A DNA stretch of 64,000 bases from assembly GCF_021390675.1 (NCBI RefSeq), contig NZ_JAJEJV010000004.1, positions 3,844,001 to 3,908,000 on the forward strand. Direction: 5' to 3'. Shown piece by piece: positions 1 through 8,566 of this stretch. Within the stretch, counting starts at the first letter, position 1. Each line of letters starts with the position of its first letter. The stretch comes from Dyella sp. 2HG41-7. GTDB taxonomy: Bacteria; Pseudomonadota; Gammaproteobacteria; Xanthomonadales; Rhodanobacteraceae. The notes beneath the pieces were generated by a model. It did not search any database. It was given only the letters and a program-made list of their open reading frames with translations, and was not told the DNA's origin. The translations under genes and the position numbers were made by a program.

Positions 1-1547
1 TGCGTCGTGGAGGCGAAGTACTTGCTGGTGGTGCCGTCCAACACGTCGGCGGTGTCCGTGCCGCCCACACCCGTATCGTTGGGCGAGGTGGCGAACGCAT
101 TGGCGTCGACGGCGGTGTTGCCGCCTTCACCATTGATCACGGCACCGTTGAAGCTGGGATTGGAACCGGAATCGCCCGTGGATACGAACACCGAAATACC
201 TTCGGAATCCGCCTGGGCCCACATGGCGTCGATCCCGCTTTTGCTCGCGGAGTCGGTGAAATATTCACCATAGCCGTAGCTGGCGCTGATGATGTTGGGG
301 CGGCCCGTCGTCAGGTTGATTTCGTTCGTGGCCGCAATGAAAACGCCGCCGAAGGCATTCGAGGTCATCGGGTTTTTATTGGCATCCACATCGGAGCAGG
401 CAGCCACCACGATATTCGCGCTGGGCGCCAACGCCGAGGACCATTCCGCATCCAAAAGCGTTTCGGTGCCATCGTCCTGCTTACCGCTGATGGCGTCAGG
501 ATCGAGGCAGTTGGTCGTACCACTGGGCGGCGCCGGATTGACCTGCGCAAACGTACCGCCCCATTGCGTGAGGTTGAACGTCTGGGTGAAATTGGTCCAG
601 TCCGCCGGCACCATGTCGTCGTCTTCGACCACCGCGATCGTAACGCCTCGACCCGTAATGCCTTGCTGACGCAGGGCGTTGGCGTCGTACATCTGATTCA
701 TGTCATAGGGCACCAGGCCCCGGATTCCGACGGTTCCGATCGGCGCGATGGTCTGGGCCTTGCCGCCCACTCCACCGCCGAACTTGCCGCCTTGGGCCAC
801 CAGCTGGGTGACCTGCTGACGATGGATATCCTCGGCGGAAATCGGCTCGTAGGTCTTGGCCGCCGCATTCCAGTGCATGACGTGCTGTTTTTGTGCAAAT
901 GCTTGGGCATGGAAGTCGTTGAGTCCCATGACGCCGGCCACCACGCCCTGCAGCGCAGTCGGAATGCTGATGTCGCTGTTATTGGACAAATGCGTGACGG
1001 AGGTGGTGGCGCCGCCCAGCGTCTGACGCAAGGTGTAGAGATTTTCCTGGGTATGGAACGCCGCACGCACCTGGCCGGCGGTGCCGCTGAAATCAATCTG
1101 GGTTTTATTCGGATAAATGTTGTTGACCGTGAAGCCTTGCGAGGTGAGCCAAGCGGTCACGGTGGCGATGTCGGCATCGGCAACGCCGAAATTCTGACCG
1201 TACTGATCGGGCGTGATCCACTGATGGAAGCTCGGCGACTGCGGATTATGCTGCGCGGCGATCAACTGTTTCAGTGCCGCCTGACGCTGCGCGCTAGGCT
1301 TCAGAATCAGCTGCATGTGATTCATCGTGGCTGTATCGGGAATGCCGCTACTAGGCGCCACATTGATATTCATGTGCGTACCGGAGACGGGTACGACACT
1401 GTTGTTGTTGACGACGACTGTAATGCGCGGCGCTTCCGTCGTATGCAAATTCGCAAGGATGTTGCTGGCGTTATTCGCCTGCGTGGCCGGCGCGACGATC
1501 AGTGCGAGGGCGATCGACGCGCCCAGCATGGAATGCTTCAGCTTCAT
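1..1547 (-). CDS. S53 family (sedolisin/pro-kumamolisin) peptidase, partial (3' end outside window)
   Basis: Secreted acid serine-carboxyl endopeptidase precursor. The minus-strand reading starts at ATG 1547, with GGGAAG seven bases upstream, and runs off the window edge after about 515 codons. Residues 1 to about 24 form a signal peptide (MKLKHSMLGA, then a hydrophobic run ending near ATQA). A pro-kumamolisin activation domain follows at about residues 60-210. In the catalytic domain an E-x-x-x-D pair (ETLLD, near residues 362-366) matches the sedolisin Glu/Asp pair, and STGDSGS gives the oxyanion-hole Asp. The GTSxSxP motif with the nucleophilic Ser lies beyond the window, so activity cannot be confirmed. 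The prodomain is normally removed by self-cleavage at acid pH. A second S53 gene lies at 8567-10714 on the same strand but is not closely similar in its N-terminus. The leader carries a perfect hairpin at 1597-1619. Confidence 0.9.
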   Translation of the reverse strand, partial: MKLKHSMLGASIALALIVAPATQANNASNILANLHTTEAPRITVVVNNNSVVPVSGTHMNINVAPSSGIPDTATMNHMQLILKPSAQRQAALKQLIAAQHNPQSPSFHQWITPDQYGQNFGVADADIATVTAWLTSQGFTVNNIYPNKTQIDFSGTAGQVRAAFHTQENLYTLRQTLGGATTSVTHLSNNSDISIPTALQGVVAGVMGLNDFHAQAFAQKQHVMHWNAAAKTYEPISAEDIHRQQVTQLVAQGGKFGGGVGGKAQTIAPIGTVGIRGLVPYDMNQMYDANALRQQGITGRGVTIAVVEDDDMVPADWTNFTQTFNLTQWGGTFAQVNPAPPSGTTNCLDPDAISGKQDDGTETLLDAEWSSALAPSANIVVAACSDVDANKNPMTSNAFGGVFIAATNEINLTTGRPNIISASYGYGEYFTDSASKSGIDAMWAQADSEGISVFVSTGDSGSNPSFNGAVINGEGGNTAVDANAFATSPNDTGVGGTDTADVLDGTTSKYFASTT

Positions 1548-2358
1548 GAGGAATCTTCCCAGAGTTCGAACCAAGGTGATGAGCGCTGGCTCGCGTCCTG
1601 AAAGGGAATCCCTTTCAGGCCTGGTCGTAGAGATTGTCGGATCACCCACGTTGTTGGGTGTAGCGCCGAACAAACAACGTAACCAGCCGCTCGAATTGAA
1701 ATCAGATCTAATGCATCTCAGACAGCAGCTTGATCACGTAGCCATCGCCCCACCCCTCCCTTCCCTGTGATGGACGCACACGACAGTCCCCTGCAAGGTT
1801 CGCTGTGCGAACGCTCTGCACATTCCAGTTTCCAATTTGCCCCCGTATCCCCTGGTGCCATTCGAGGATGGCACGATGCAAACTGCTAACTCCGTCAAAC
1901 TTTTTCCGTTGTATACCTTGGTCTTTTTGGTCGTCAAGAAAAATTCACGACAGCTGTGCCGAACGACATAAACGCAACAAATTTCGATTTTCTGATAGTT
2001 CGCATTGAATGCGATTTACAACGTATTGCCGCCCAACGTCCTTGGCACCTGACTGGAAACACGAGTAGCCGGTCCCGGTTCGAAACCATCCAATTCCGGA
2101 CGAGACGCGAACGTTGCCAATGCGTGCACGAAAGTCGCTGGCCGCCGGCAACGGTCAAACCCAATGGAGACGCGCCGGTCACGGTGGTTTTCCATGGATG
2201 AGATTGGATCGGAAGTGAGCGGAAGCCCTTGAGACAACTGGTTATTCACGCTGTGCCAGTCGTGGCTTGACCGCCCATTGTCAAGAGAGGCCAGGCACGC
2301 CAAAAGAACCACATCCCATGCCCATATGACAGAATAACCGGCCAACCCGGAGGGACTG
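1548..2358. other. 811-bp divergent intergenic region, no supported gene
   Basis: Lies between the divergent S53 gene and rmlB. Besides the hairpin at 1597-1619 it holds a short inverted repeat GTTCGC-TGT-GCGAAC (1798-1812) and an AT-richer stretch around 1880-2000. Short open frames here lack a convincing start, ribosome binding site or recognisable protein. It must contain the S53 promoter and the rml operon promoter, but neither could be placed. A GGAGGG sequence four bases before ATG 2359 is the rmlB ribosome binding site. Confidence 0.6.
1597..1619 (-). promoter_or_regulatory. Perfect 10-bp inverted repeat in the leader of the S53 gene
   Basis: Arms CCTGAAAGGG (1597-1606) and CCCTTTCAGG (1610-1619) are separated by three bases, about 50 bases upstream of the S53 start codon. 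It could be a dyad operator or a leader hairpin. There is no T-run after it, so it is not an obvious terminator. Confidence 0.5.
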
Positions 2359-3408
2359 ATGAAAACACTGCTCGTAACCGGAGGAGCCGGTTTTATTGGC
2401 GCCAATTTCGTTCTGCAGATGGTCGCGAACGGCCTGCGGGTGATCAACCTGGACAAACTGACGTATGCCGGAAACCTCGACACGCTCGAGTCTCTGAATG
2501 GCAACGACAAACATGTCTTCGTGCAGGGCGACATCGGCGATCGGGCTTTGGTCGCCCGCCTGCTTGGAGAGCATCGGCCCGACGCCGTGGTCAATTTCGC
2601 TGCCGAGTCCCATGTCGACCGCTCGATCGATGGCCCCGGTGCGTTCATCCATACCAACGTCGTAGGAACCCTGGGCTTGCTGGAGGCCACGCGCGACTTC
2701 TGGCGCGGTCTGGAAGGTTCCAGCAAAGATGCGTTCCGTTTCCTGCACGTCTCGACGGACGAGGTCTACGGCTCGCTCGGGGAAGAAGGCAAGTTCACCG
2801 AAACCACGCCTTATGCTCCCAACTCACCGTATTCCGCCTCAAAGGCTGCGTCCGATCATTTGGTGCGCGCGTTCCATCACACCTATGGCCTTCCGACGCT
2901 CACAACCAATTGCTCCAACAACTACGGCCCGTTCCAGTTCCCCGAGAAGTTGATTCCACTCGTTATTCAAAAGGCGCTTGCCGGCGAACCCTTACCGGTT
3001 TACGGCGATGGCTTGAACATTCGCGATTGGCTGTACGTCGGCGATCACTGCTCGGCGATTCATCGCGTGCTTGAAGGCGGTCGTGTCGGCGAAACCTACA
3101 ACGTTGGCGGCAACGCCGAGCGCACCAACATCACCGTGGTGAAAACGATTTGCGCGCTGCTCGACGCGCGACGTCCGCTCGCCGATGGCCGCAAGCGCGA
3201 ATCGCTTATTACGTATGTAAAAGATCGCCCGGGTCACGATCGTCGCTACGCCATCGACTCCAGCAAATTGCAGCGCGAGCTTGGATGGCAACCTTCGCAC
3301 ACTTTCGAAAGCGGCATCGAAGAAACGGTCGATTGGTATCTTGCGAATCAACCGTGGACGCAACGCGTACTCGACGGCAGCTACCGCATGGAGCGTTTGG
3401 GCGCATGA
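2359..3408 (+). CDS. rmlB: dTDP-glucose 4,6-dehydratase
   Basis: Second step of dTDP-L-rhamnose synthesis: an NAD-dependent enzyme converts dTDP-glucose to dTDP-4-keto-6-deoxyglucose in the cytoplasm. The 349-residue protein has the usual family length. An extended short-chain dehydrogenase fold is shown by TGGAGFIG (residues 7-14) for NAD binding, STDEVYG with the catalytic Thr-Asp-Glu at 133-135, and the YSASK catalytic pair Tyr158/Lys162. ATG 2359 follows a strong GGAGGG. It is the first gene of rmlB-rmlA-rmlC-rmlD-xanB; its stop overlaps the rmlA start as ATGA. The order B-A-C-D is typical of xanthomonads and relatives. The product feeds O-antigen or exopolysaccharide rhamnose; no glycosyltransferase is seen nearby. 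Confidence 0.97.
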   Translation: MKTLLVTGGAGFIGANFVLQMVANGLRVINLDKLTYAGNLDTLESLNGNDKHVFVQGDIGDRALVARLLGEHRPDAVVNFAAESHVDRSIDGPGAFIHTNVVGTLGLLEATRDFWRGLEGSSKDAFRFLHVSTDEVYGSLGEEGKFTETTPYAPNSPYSASKAASDHLVRAFHHTYGLPTLTTNCSNNYGPFQFPEKLIPLVIQKALAGEPLPVYGDGLNIRDWLYVGDHCSAIHRVLEGGRVGETYNVGGNAERTNITVVKTICALLDARRPLADGRKRESLITYVKDRPGHDRRYAIDSSKLQRELGWQPSHTFESGIEETVDWYLANQPWTQRVLDGSYRMERLGA

Positions 3409-4292
3409 GCACACGCAAAGGGATCATCCTGGCCGGCGGATCCGGCACGCGGCTTTATCCGATCACGCAAGCCGTCAGCAAACAGCTCCTGCCGGTTTAC
3501 GACAAACCGATGATTTTCTATCCGCTGGCGACGCTGATGCTGGCGGGCATTCGTGAAATCCTCATCATTAATACGCCGCATGAGCAGGCGTTGTTCCAGC
3601 GTTTGCTTGGCGACGGCTCGCAGTGGGGCCTGGACATTCGTTACGCCGTGCAGCCTTCGCCGGATGGACTGGCGCAAGCATTTCTGATCGGTCGCGACTT
3701 TATTGGCGACCATCCGAGTTGCCTGGTGCTTGGCGACAACATTTTCTACGGTGTCGGTTTCACGGAAAGACTGAAGCGCGCAGACGCGCGACAGGACGGC
3801 GCCACCGTGTTCGGTTACTGGGTGCGCGATCCCGAACGCTACGGCGTCGCTGAATTCGACGCCAGCGGCCGCGTGGTTGGTCTGGAAGAAAAGCCCGCCA
3901 AACCGAAGTCCCACTATGCCGTTACCGGTCTCTATTTCTACGACAAACGCGTCTGCGATTTCGCTGCGGAATTAACGCCCTCTCCGCGCGGCGAGCTGGA
4001 AATCACCGACCTCAATCGCCGCTACCTCGAAGACAACACCTTGCATCTGGAGCAGCTCGGGCGAGGTTATGCGTGGCTGGACACCGGCACGCACGAATCG
4101 TTGATGGAAGCGGGCAATTACATCGAGACCATCGAAAACCGCCAAGGCTTGAAAGTCTGCTGCCCTGAAGAAATTGCTTTTTCGCACGGCTGGATCGACG
4201 CGGAACAAGTGAAGCGGCTCGCCGCGCCACTTTCGAAAACCGGCTACGGCCAATACTTGCTGCATATGGTCGAACAAGGGCATGTGAAATGA
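3405..4292 (+). CDS. rmlA: Glucose-1-phosphate thymidylyltransferase
   Basis: First committed step of dTDP-rhamnose synthesis: glucose-1-phosphate plus dTTP gives dTDP-glucose and pyrophosphate. The 295-residue length fits RmlA. The nucleotidyltransferase signature GGSGTRLYP lies at residues 11-19, followed by the [11 protein letters not shown] substrate loop, and [10 protein letters not shown] carries the Mg-binding Asp. ATG 3405 overlaps the rmlB stop by four bases; the open frame extends upstream inside rmlB, but the start matching family length is here. RmlA enzymes are usually feedback-inhibited by dTDP-rhamnose, which is family knowledge and not visible in the sequence. The stop overlaps the rmlC start as ATGA. 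Confidence 0.97.
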   Translation: MSTRKGIILAGGSGTRLYPITQAVSKQLLPVYDKPMIFYPLATLMLAGIREILIINTPHEQALFQRLLGDGSQWGLDIRYAVQPSPDGLAQAFLIGRDFIGDHPSCLVLGDNIFYGVGFTERLKRADARQDGATVFGYWVRDPERYGVAEFDASGRVVGLEEKPAKPKSHYAVTGLYFYDKRVCDFAAELTPSPRGELEITDLNRRYLEDNTLHLEQLGRGYAWLDTGTHESLMEAGNYIETIENRQGLKVCCPEEIAFSHGWIDAEQVKRLAAPLSKTGYGQYLLHMVEQGHVK

Positions 4293-4846
4293 AGGTCATC
4301 CAAACCTCCCTGCCCGGCGCGGTGGTGATCGAGCCGCAGGTGTTCGGCGATGCGCGCGGCTTTTTCTACGAGAGTTATAACCACGCGAAATACGTCGATG
4401 CCGGCATCACATCAACTTTCGTGCAAAGCAATGTGTCGCGCTCCAGCAAAGGCGTGCTGCGCGGATTGCATTACCAGTGGCCCAACCCGCAAGGCAAACT
4501 CGTTAGCGTGTTGGAGGGTGAGGTCTACGACGTGGCCGTCGACATCCGTCGCGGTTCACCCACCTTCGGCCAGTGGGCTGGCGTGATGTTGAGCGCCGAC
4601 AACCATCGTCATTTCTGGATTCCGGAAGGATTCGCGCACGGCTTCTGCGTGTTGTCCGAGCACGCTACCTTTACGTACCAATGCAGTGCGTTGTACGACG
4701 CCAAGGCCGACGCTAGCGTGCGTTGGGATGACGCAGCGCTCGGCATCGACTGGCCGGTGCGTGCGCCACAGTTGTCCGAGAAAGATCTCAAAGCGCCGCT
4801 GCTGGCGGACATTCCCGCGGAACGACTGCCCCTCTTCGTCGCATGA
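4289..4846 (+). CDS. rmlC: dTDP-4-dehydrorhamnose 3,5-epimerase
   Basis: Third step: epimerises C3 and C5 of dTDP-4-keto-6-deoxyglucose. A 185-residue cupin-type protein of normal length. VLRGLHYQ carries the catalytic His61, and the later YQCSALYD segment supplies an active-site Tyr, as in the family. It is translationally coupled on both sides: ATGA overlap with rmlA upstream and with rmlD downstream. Confidence 0.97.
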   Translation: MKVIQTSLPGAVVIEPQVFGDARGFFYESYNHAKYVDAGITSTFVQSNVSRSSKGVLRGLHYQWPNPQGKLVSVLEGEVYDVAVDIRRGSPTFGQWAGVMLSADNHRHFWIPEGFAHGFCVLSEHATFTYQCSALYDAKADASVRWDDAALGIDWPVRAPQLSEKDLKAPLLADIPAERLPLFVA

Positions 4847-5778
4847 ACATTCTGCTACTTGGCGCCAACGGCCAGCTCGGCCGCAGCTTTATCGAACAAG
4901 GCGGCCTTGCCGACCTGGGAAACGTCACGGCGGCTAGCCGCGATGGCGCGCGCTTCGATGACGGCGTTGCCGAAGTTGCCGATCTTTCCGCTCCTGCCAC
5001 GCTACAGGCCGTGCTGGACAAGGTTCGGCCCAACGTCATCATCAACACCGCCGCGTACACGGCGGTGGATCGCGCCGAACAGGAAGAGTCGCTCGCCACC
5101 ACGGTGAATGGCGAGTCCGTTGCCGCGATCGCATGCTGGGCTGCGGCGAACGACGCCTTGGTCGTGCATTTTTCCACCGACTACGTTTTCGACGGCGATG
5201 CCACGACACCGTATGCGGTTGACGCAGCCACTTCGCCGCTCGGCGCTTACGGCCGCAGCAAGCTGGCAGGAGAACAGGCGCTGCAAGCCAGCGGCGCGGC
5301 CTATCTATTGTTCCGCACGGCATGGGTGTACGCGCCGCACGGCCATAATTTTCTGCGCACCATGCTGCGACTCGGCGCGGATCGCGATGAGTTGCGCGTG
5401 GTGGCGGATCAATACGGCGCGCCGACCAGCACCGACATCATCGTCCACGCCACGCTCGCCGCGCTGACAGCATGGAAAAACGCCGATGCGTCGCAATGCG
5501 CAACGCTGCATGGTGTGCACCACCTGGTCGCCAGCGGCCACACCAGCTGGCACGGGTTTGCGCAGGCCATCTTCGAAAAAGCCCATGCGCGCGGCTTGAT
5601 CGCTCGCACGCCGAAAGTCCAGGCGATCACCACCGCCGACTACCCCACGCCGGCCAAGCGTCCCACCTGGTCCGTGCTGGACAATCAAGGCTTCCAGCAA
5701 CGCTTCGGCTATGCTTTAGCCGATTGGCAGCAAGGCCTGGACCATGTCATCGATACTCTCGCCAAGCAGGTTCGTTGA
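4843..5778 (+). CDS. rmlD: dTDP-4-dehydrorhamnose reductase
   Basis: Last step: NAD(P)H-dependent reduction of dTDP-4-keto-rhamnose to dTDP-L-rhamnose. The 311-residue SDR protein has GANGQLG at residues 7-13 for cofactor binding, the family motif TAYTAVDRAE, STDYVFDG, and the catalytic YGRSK Tyr-Lys pair. Start ATG 4843 overlaps the rmlC stop. Only three bases separate its stop from xanB, so the two are almost certainly co-transcribed. Confidence 0.97.
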   Translation: MNILLLGANGQLGRSFIEQGGLADLGNVTAASRDGARFDDGVAEVADLSAPATLQAVLDKVRPNVIINTAAYTAVDRAEQEESLATTVNGESVAAIACWAAANDALVVHFSTDYVFDGDATTPYAVDAATSPLGAYGRSKLAGEQALQASGAAYLLFRTAWVYAPHGHNFLRTMLRLGADRDELRVVADQYGAPTSTDIIVHATLAALTAWKNADASQCATLHGVHHLVASGHTSWHGFAQAIFEKAHARGLIARTPKVQAITTADYPTPAKRPTWSVLDNQGFQQRFGYALADWQQGLDHVIDTLAKQVR

Positions 5779-5781
5779 ATC

Positions 5782-7194
5782 ATGCTGATCCCTCTGATTC
5801 TCAGCGGCGGTAGCGGCACGCGCCTATGGCCCGTCTCGCGCAGAAACCTGCCCAAGCAATTTCTATCGCTCAGCGGTGATGGCACGCTGTTTCAGCAAAC
5901 GGTCGCACGCACGCAAAAGCTGCCCGAAGTGACCGCGCCGATCATCGTCGCGAGCGAGGATCACCGCTTTCTGGCCGCCGATCAGCTTCTGGAAGCCGAC
6001 GTACAAGGCGCCACGATCCTGCTGGAGCCGGTGGCCCGCAACACCGCGCCAGCTATCGCCCTTGGTGCGTTGAAGGCGCTGGAGCGCGATCCAGACGCCC
6101 TGTTGCTGGTGTTGCCCGCCGACCATCTGATCGGCGATACGGAAAGCTTCACCACGGCCGTGCAGCAGGCGCTTCCCGCCGCGCGCGATGGCTGGCTGGT
6201 CACCTTCGGTATTCGCCCGGATCGCCCTGAAACAGGCTTTGGTTATATCCGTCGCGCCGAATCGCTGGGCGGCAGTGCTTATCGCGTCGAGCGATTCGTG
6301 GAGAAACCGAATCAGTCCACCGCCGAAAGCTACGTCAAAGACGGCGGCTACGACTGGAACTCCGGCATGTTCCTGTTCAAGGCAGCGCGCTATCTCGAGG
6401 AACTGAGCCAGCACGCGCCGGACATGCTTGAATCCGTGCGCAAAGCGTACGCCACCGGCCACGGCGATCTGGATTTCGTGCGCGTCGATGCCGAGGCTTT
6501 TGCGAAGGTGCCGGACAATTCCATCGACTATGCCGTGATGGAAAAAACCTCGCGAGCCGCAGTAATTCCGGTGAGTTGCGCATGGAGCGATATCGGTTCG
6601 TGGTCCGCGCTGTGGCTGTCGGGTCACCACGACGAACACGGCAATCAGCGCGAAGGCGACACGCTCACCGTCAACACGCGCAATTCGCTGCTGCGTTCGC
6701 ACGATCGCCATATGATCGCGACCGTCGGCGTGGACGATCTCATCGTCGTCAGCACGCCGGACGCCACCTTGGTCGCGCATCGCGATGCCGCGCAAGATGT
6801 GAAAAAAATCGTCGATCAATTGAAGGCTTCCGGCCGCACCGAGCACTCGTTCCATCGCGTCGTGCATCGTCCATGGGGCAGCTACGACTCGCTCGAAGCG
6901 GGCGGGCGCTTCCAGGTCAAACGCATCGTGGTCAAACCCGGCGCCAGCCTTAGCCTGCAGAAGCATCATCACCGCGCGGAACATTGGATCGTGGTGTCGG
7001 GCACGGCGGAAGTCACCTGCGATGACAAGGTCTATCTGCTGGCGGAAAACCAGAGCACGTATATCCCGCTCGGCAGCGTTCACCGTCTGCGCAATCCCGG
7101 CAAGGTGCCGTTGGAGCTGATCGAAGTGCAGTCCGGCAGTTATCTCGGCGAAGACGACATCGTCCGCTTCGACGACGTCTACGGCCGCGCGTGA
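5782..7194 (+). CDS. xanB: Mannose-1-phosphate guanylyltransferase / mannose-6-phosphate isomerase
   Basis: Bifunctional type II PMI-GMP enzyme of 470 residues (family range about 460-480). It interconverts fructose-6-P and mannose-6-P and makes GDP-mannose from mannose-1-P and GTP. The N-terminal two thirds are the nucleotidyltransferase domain, with LSGGSGTRLWP at about residues 7-17 and LPKQF just after. The C-terminal cupin isomerase domain has PWGSYD and the metal-binding QKHHHRAEHW segment. It sits three bases after rmlD and ends the polysaccharide precursor operon. The partner phosphomannomutase (xanA/algC) is not next to it, so mannose-1-P must come from a gene elsewhere. GDP-mannose may feed LPS, xanthan-like polymer, or GDP-fucose/GDP-rhamnose; the sequence does not say which. 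Confidence 0.96.
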   Translation: MLIPLILSGGSGTRLWPVSRRNLPKQFLSLSGDGTLFQQTVARTQKLPEVTAPIIVASEDHRFLAADQLLEADVQGATILLEPVARNTAPAIALGALKALERDPDALLLVLPADHLIGDTESFTTAVQQALPAARDGWLVTFGIRPDRPETGFGYIRRAESLGGSAYRVERFVEKPNQSTAESYVKDGGYDWNSGMFLFKAARYLEELSQHAPDMLESVRKAYATGHGDLDFVRVDAEAFAKVPDNSIDYAVMEKTSRAAVIPVSCAWSDIGSWSALWLSGHHDEHGNQREGDTLTVNTRNSLLRSHDRHMIATVGVDDLIVVSTPDATLVAHRDAAQDVKKIVDQLKASGRTEHSFHRVVHRPWGSYDSLEAGGRFQVKRIVVKPGASLSLQKHHHRAEHWIVVSGTAEVTCDDKVYLLAENQSTYIPLGSVHRLRNPGKVPLELIEVQSGSYLGEDDIVRFDDVYGRA

Positions 7195-7332
7195 TACATA
7201 GCCAACCCACGGCGTTCGCGGGCTGGCGCATTCGCAACGACATCCGCACGACTTGATCCTGTCGTACAAAGTCGCTGCAATAGCCTGTGCGCGTTGCGGT
7301 TGGCAAGGCGCGATGGCTGAAGGAATCCGCGG

Positions 7333-8490
7333 ATGTCTTATCTATCGACTTATTTTGGTACGCGTCGTACGTCGATGCGTATTCGCCTCGCGCTCGTCGC
7401 TTTGATCGGCGCACTTTGTTTTTCGGGCGCGTGCATGGCCGCAACAGCCGCAATGCCTGCACCCGTGCGGCATGTCTTCATCATCATGCTGGAGAACGAG
7501 TCGTATCCGGTCACGTTCGGCGAGCAATCGCCCGCGCCGTATCTGGCGCACGAGCTGCCCAAGCAAGGCGCCTTGCTGCCCAACTACTACGGCATCGGGC
7601 ATTACAGCCTCGACAACTACATTGCAATGATCAGCGGGCAAGCGCCGAACCCCGCCACACAGGCCGATTGCGACAACTTCGTCGAATTCGTGTCCACGTC
7701 GAAGAAGGCCGACGCGTACGGGCAACTACCGGGCACGGGTTGCGTCTATCCCAAGAGCGTGCTGACCATCGCCAACCAACTCACGCGCGCCGGCCTGAGC
7801 TGGAAGGCGTACATGGAAGATATGGGCGCGGACCTTTCACGCGAAGCGGCCACCTGCGCGCATCCGGCGATCGGCGCTGTGGATATTACCGAGCACGCCG
7901 CACCGAACGATCAATACGCGACGAAGCACAATCCGTTCGTGTACTTCCATTCGATTATCGACTCGAAGTCGTCCTGCAACAGCCATGTGGTGAATCTCGA
8001 TCATCTCGCCAATGATCTCGCTCATATCAGCACCACAGCGAATTTCGTCTACATCACGCCGAATCTTTGCCACGACGGTCACGACGCGCCGTGTAAAAAC
8101 GGCGAGCAAGGCGGCCTGATTTCGGCCGATGCGTTTCTGCGCGCCTGGGTGCCGCGCATAGTCGATTCGCCCGCGTTCAAGCAAGATGGTTTGTTGATTA
8201 TCACCTTCGACGAAGGCAACGACGGCACCTCATGCTGCAACGAAAAACCATTGCCCGGCGGCCCGCAACCCGGCGGCAAAATCGGCCCGGGCGGCGGTCA
8301 AATCGGCGCCGTGATGCTCTCGCCTTACATCGCGCCCGGCACCGTATCGAAAGTGGAATACAACCACTACAGCTTGCTGCGCAGTCTGGAAGATATATTC
8401 GGGTTGTCGCATTTGGGTTACGCCAAAGACGACCAACTGCGCACGTTTGGCGCCGATGTGTTTACGGCGAATCCGCCCGCATCCCAGTAA
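7333..8490 (+). CDS. Secreted phosphoesterase family protein (acid phosphatase / phospholipase C-like)
   Basis: A 385-residue exported hydrolase of the alkaline-phosphatase-like phosphoesterase family that includes AcpA-type acid phosphatases and phospholipase C. ATG 7333 follows AAGGA at eight bases. An internal ATG (7375) would give a more standard signal peptide; either way a hydrophobic core (LALVALIGALCFSGA) leads to a cleavage site near CMA/ATA. The mature N-terminus HVFIIMLENESY is the family metal-binding motif, followed by GIGHYSLDNYIAMISGQ, with the further metal-site segment LLIITFDEGND and a Gly/Pro-rich loop after it. Substrate cannot be told from sequence. It lies 138 bases after xanB and ends at a strong bidirectional terminator, so it may be its own transcription unit. 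Confidence 0.88.
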   Translation: MSYLSTYFGTRRTSMRIRLALVALIGALCFSGACMAATAAMPAPVRHVFIIMLENESYPVTFGEQSPAPYLAHELPKQGALLPNYYGIGHYSLDNYIAMISGQAPNPATQADCDNFVEFVSTSKKADAYGQLPGTGCVYPKSVLTIANQLTRAGLSWKAYMEDMGADLSREAATCAHPAIGAVDITEHAAPNDQYATKHNPFVYFHSIIDSKSSCNSHVVNLDHLANDLAHISTTANFVYITPNLCHDGHDAPCKNGEQGGLISADAFLRAWVPRIVDSPAFKQDGLLIITFDEGNDGTSCCNEKPLPGGPQPGGKIGPGGGQIGAVMLSPYIAPGTVSKVEYNHYSLLRSLEDIFGLSHLGYAKDDQLRTFGADVFTANPPASQ

Positions 8491-8511
8491 TTTGAACTTA
8501 CGTCGCAAATA

Positions 8512-8541
8512 AAGACGCCCCCGATACATCGGGGGCGTCTT
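8512..8541. terminator. Bidirectional rho-independent terminator
   Basis: Fourteen-base perfect arms (8512-8525 and 8528-8541, core GACGCCCCCGAT / ATCGGGGGCGTC) with a two-base loop centre and A/T-rich edges on both sides. It separates the convergent phosphoesterase and S53 genes. Confidence 0.93.
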
Positions 8542-8566
8542 CGTTTACAGCAAGCGCTTCTACCGC

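Noticed and set aside
1734-1937. Small minus-strand frame in the S53/rml intergenic region
   Set aside because: No ribosome binding site, no recognisable protein and no hydrophobic or repetitive pattern.
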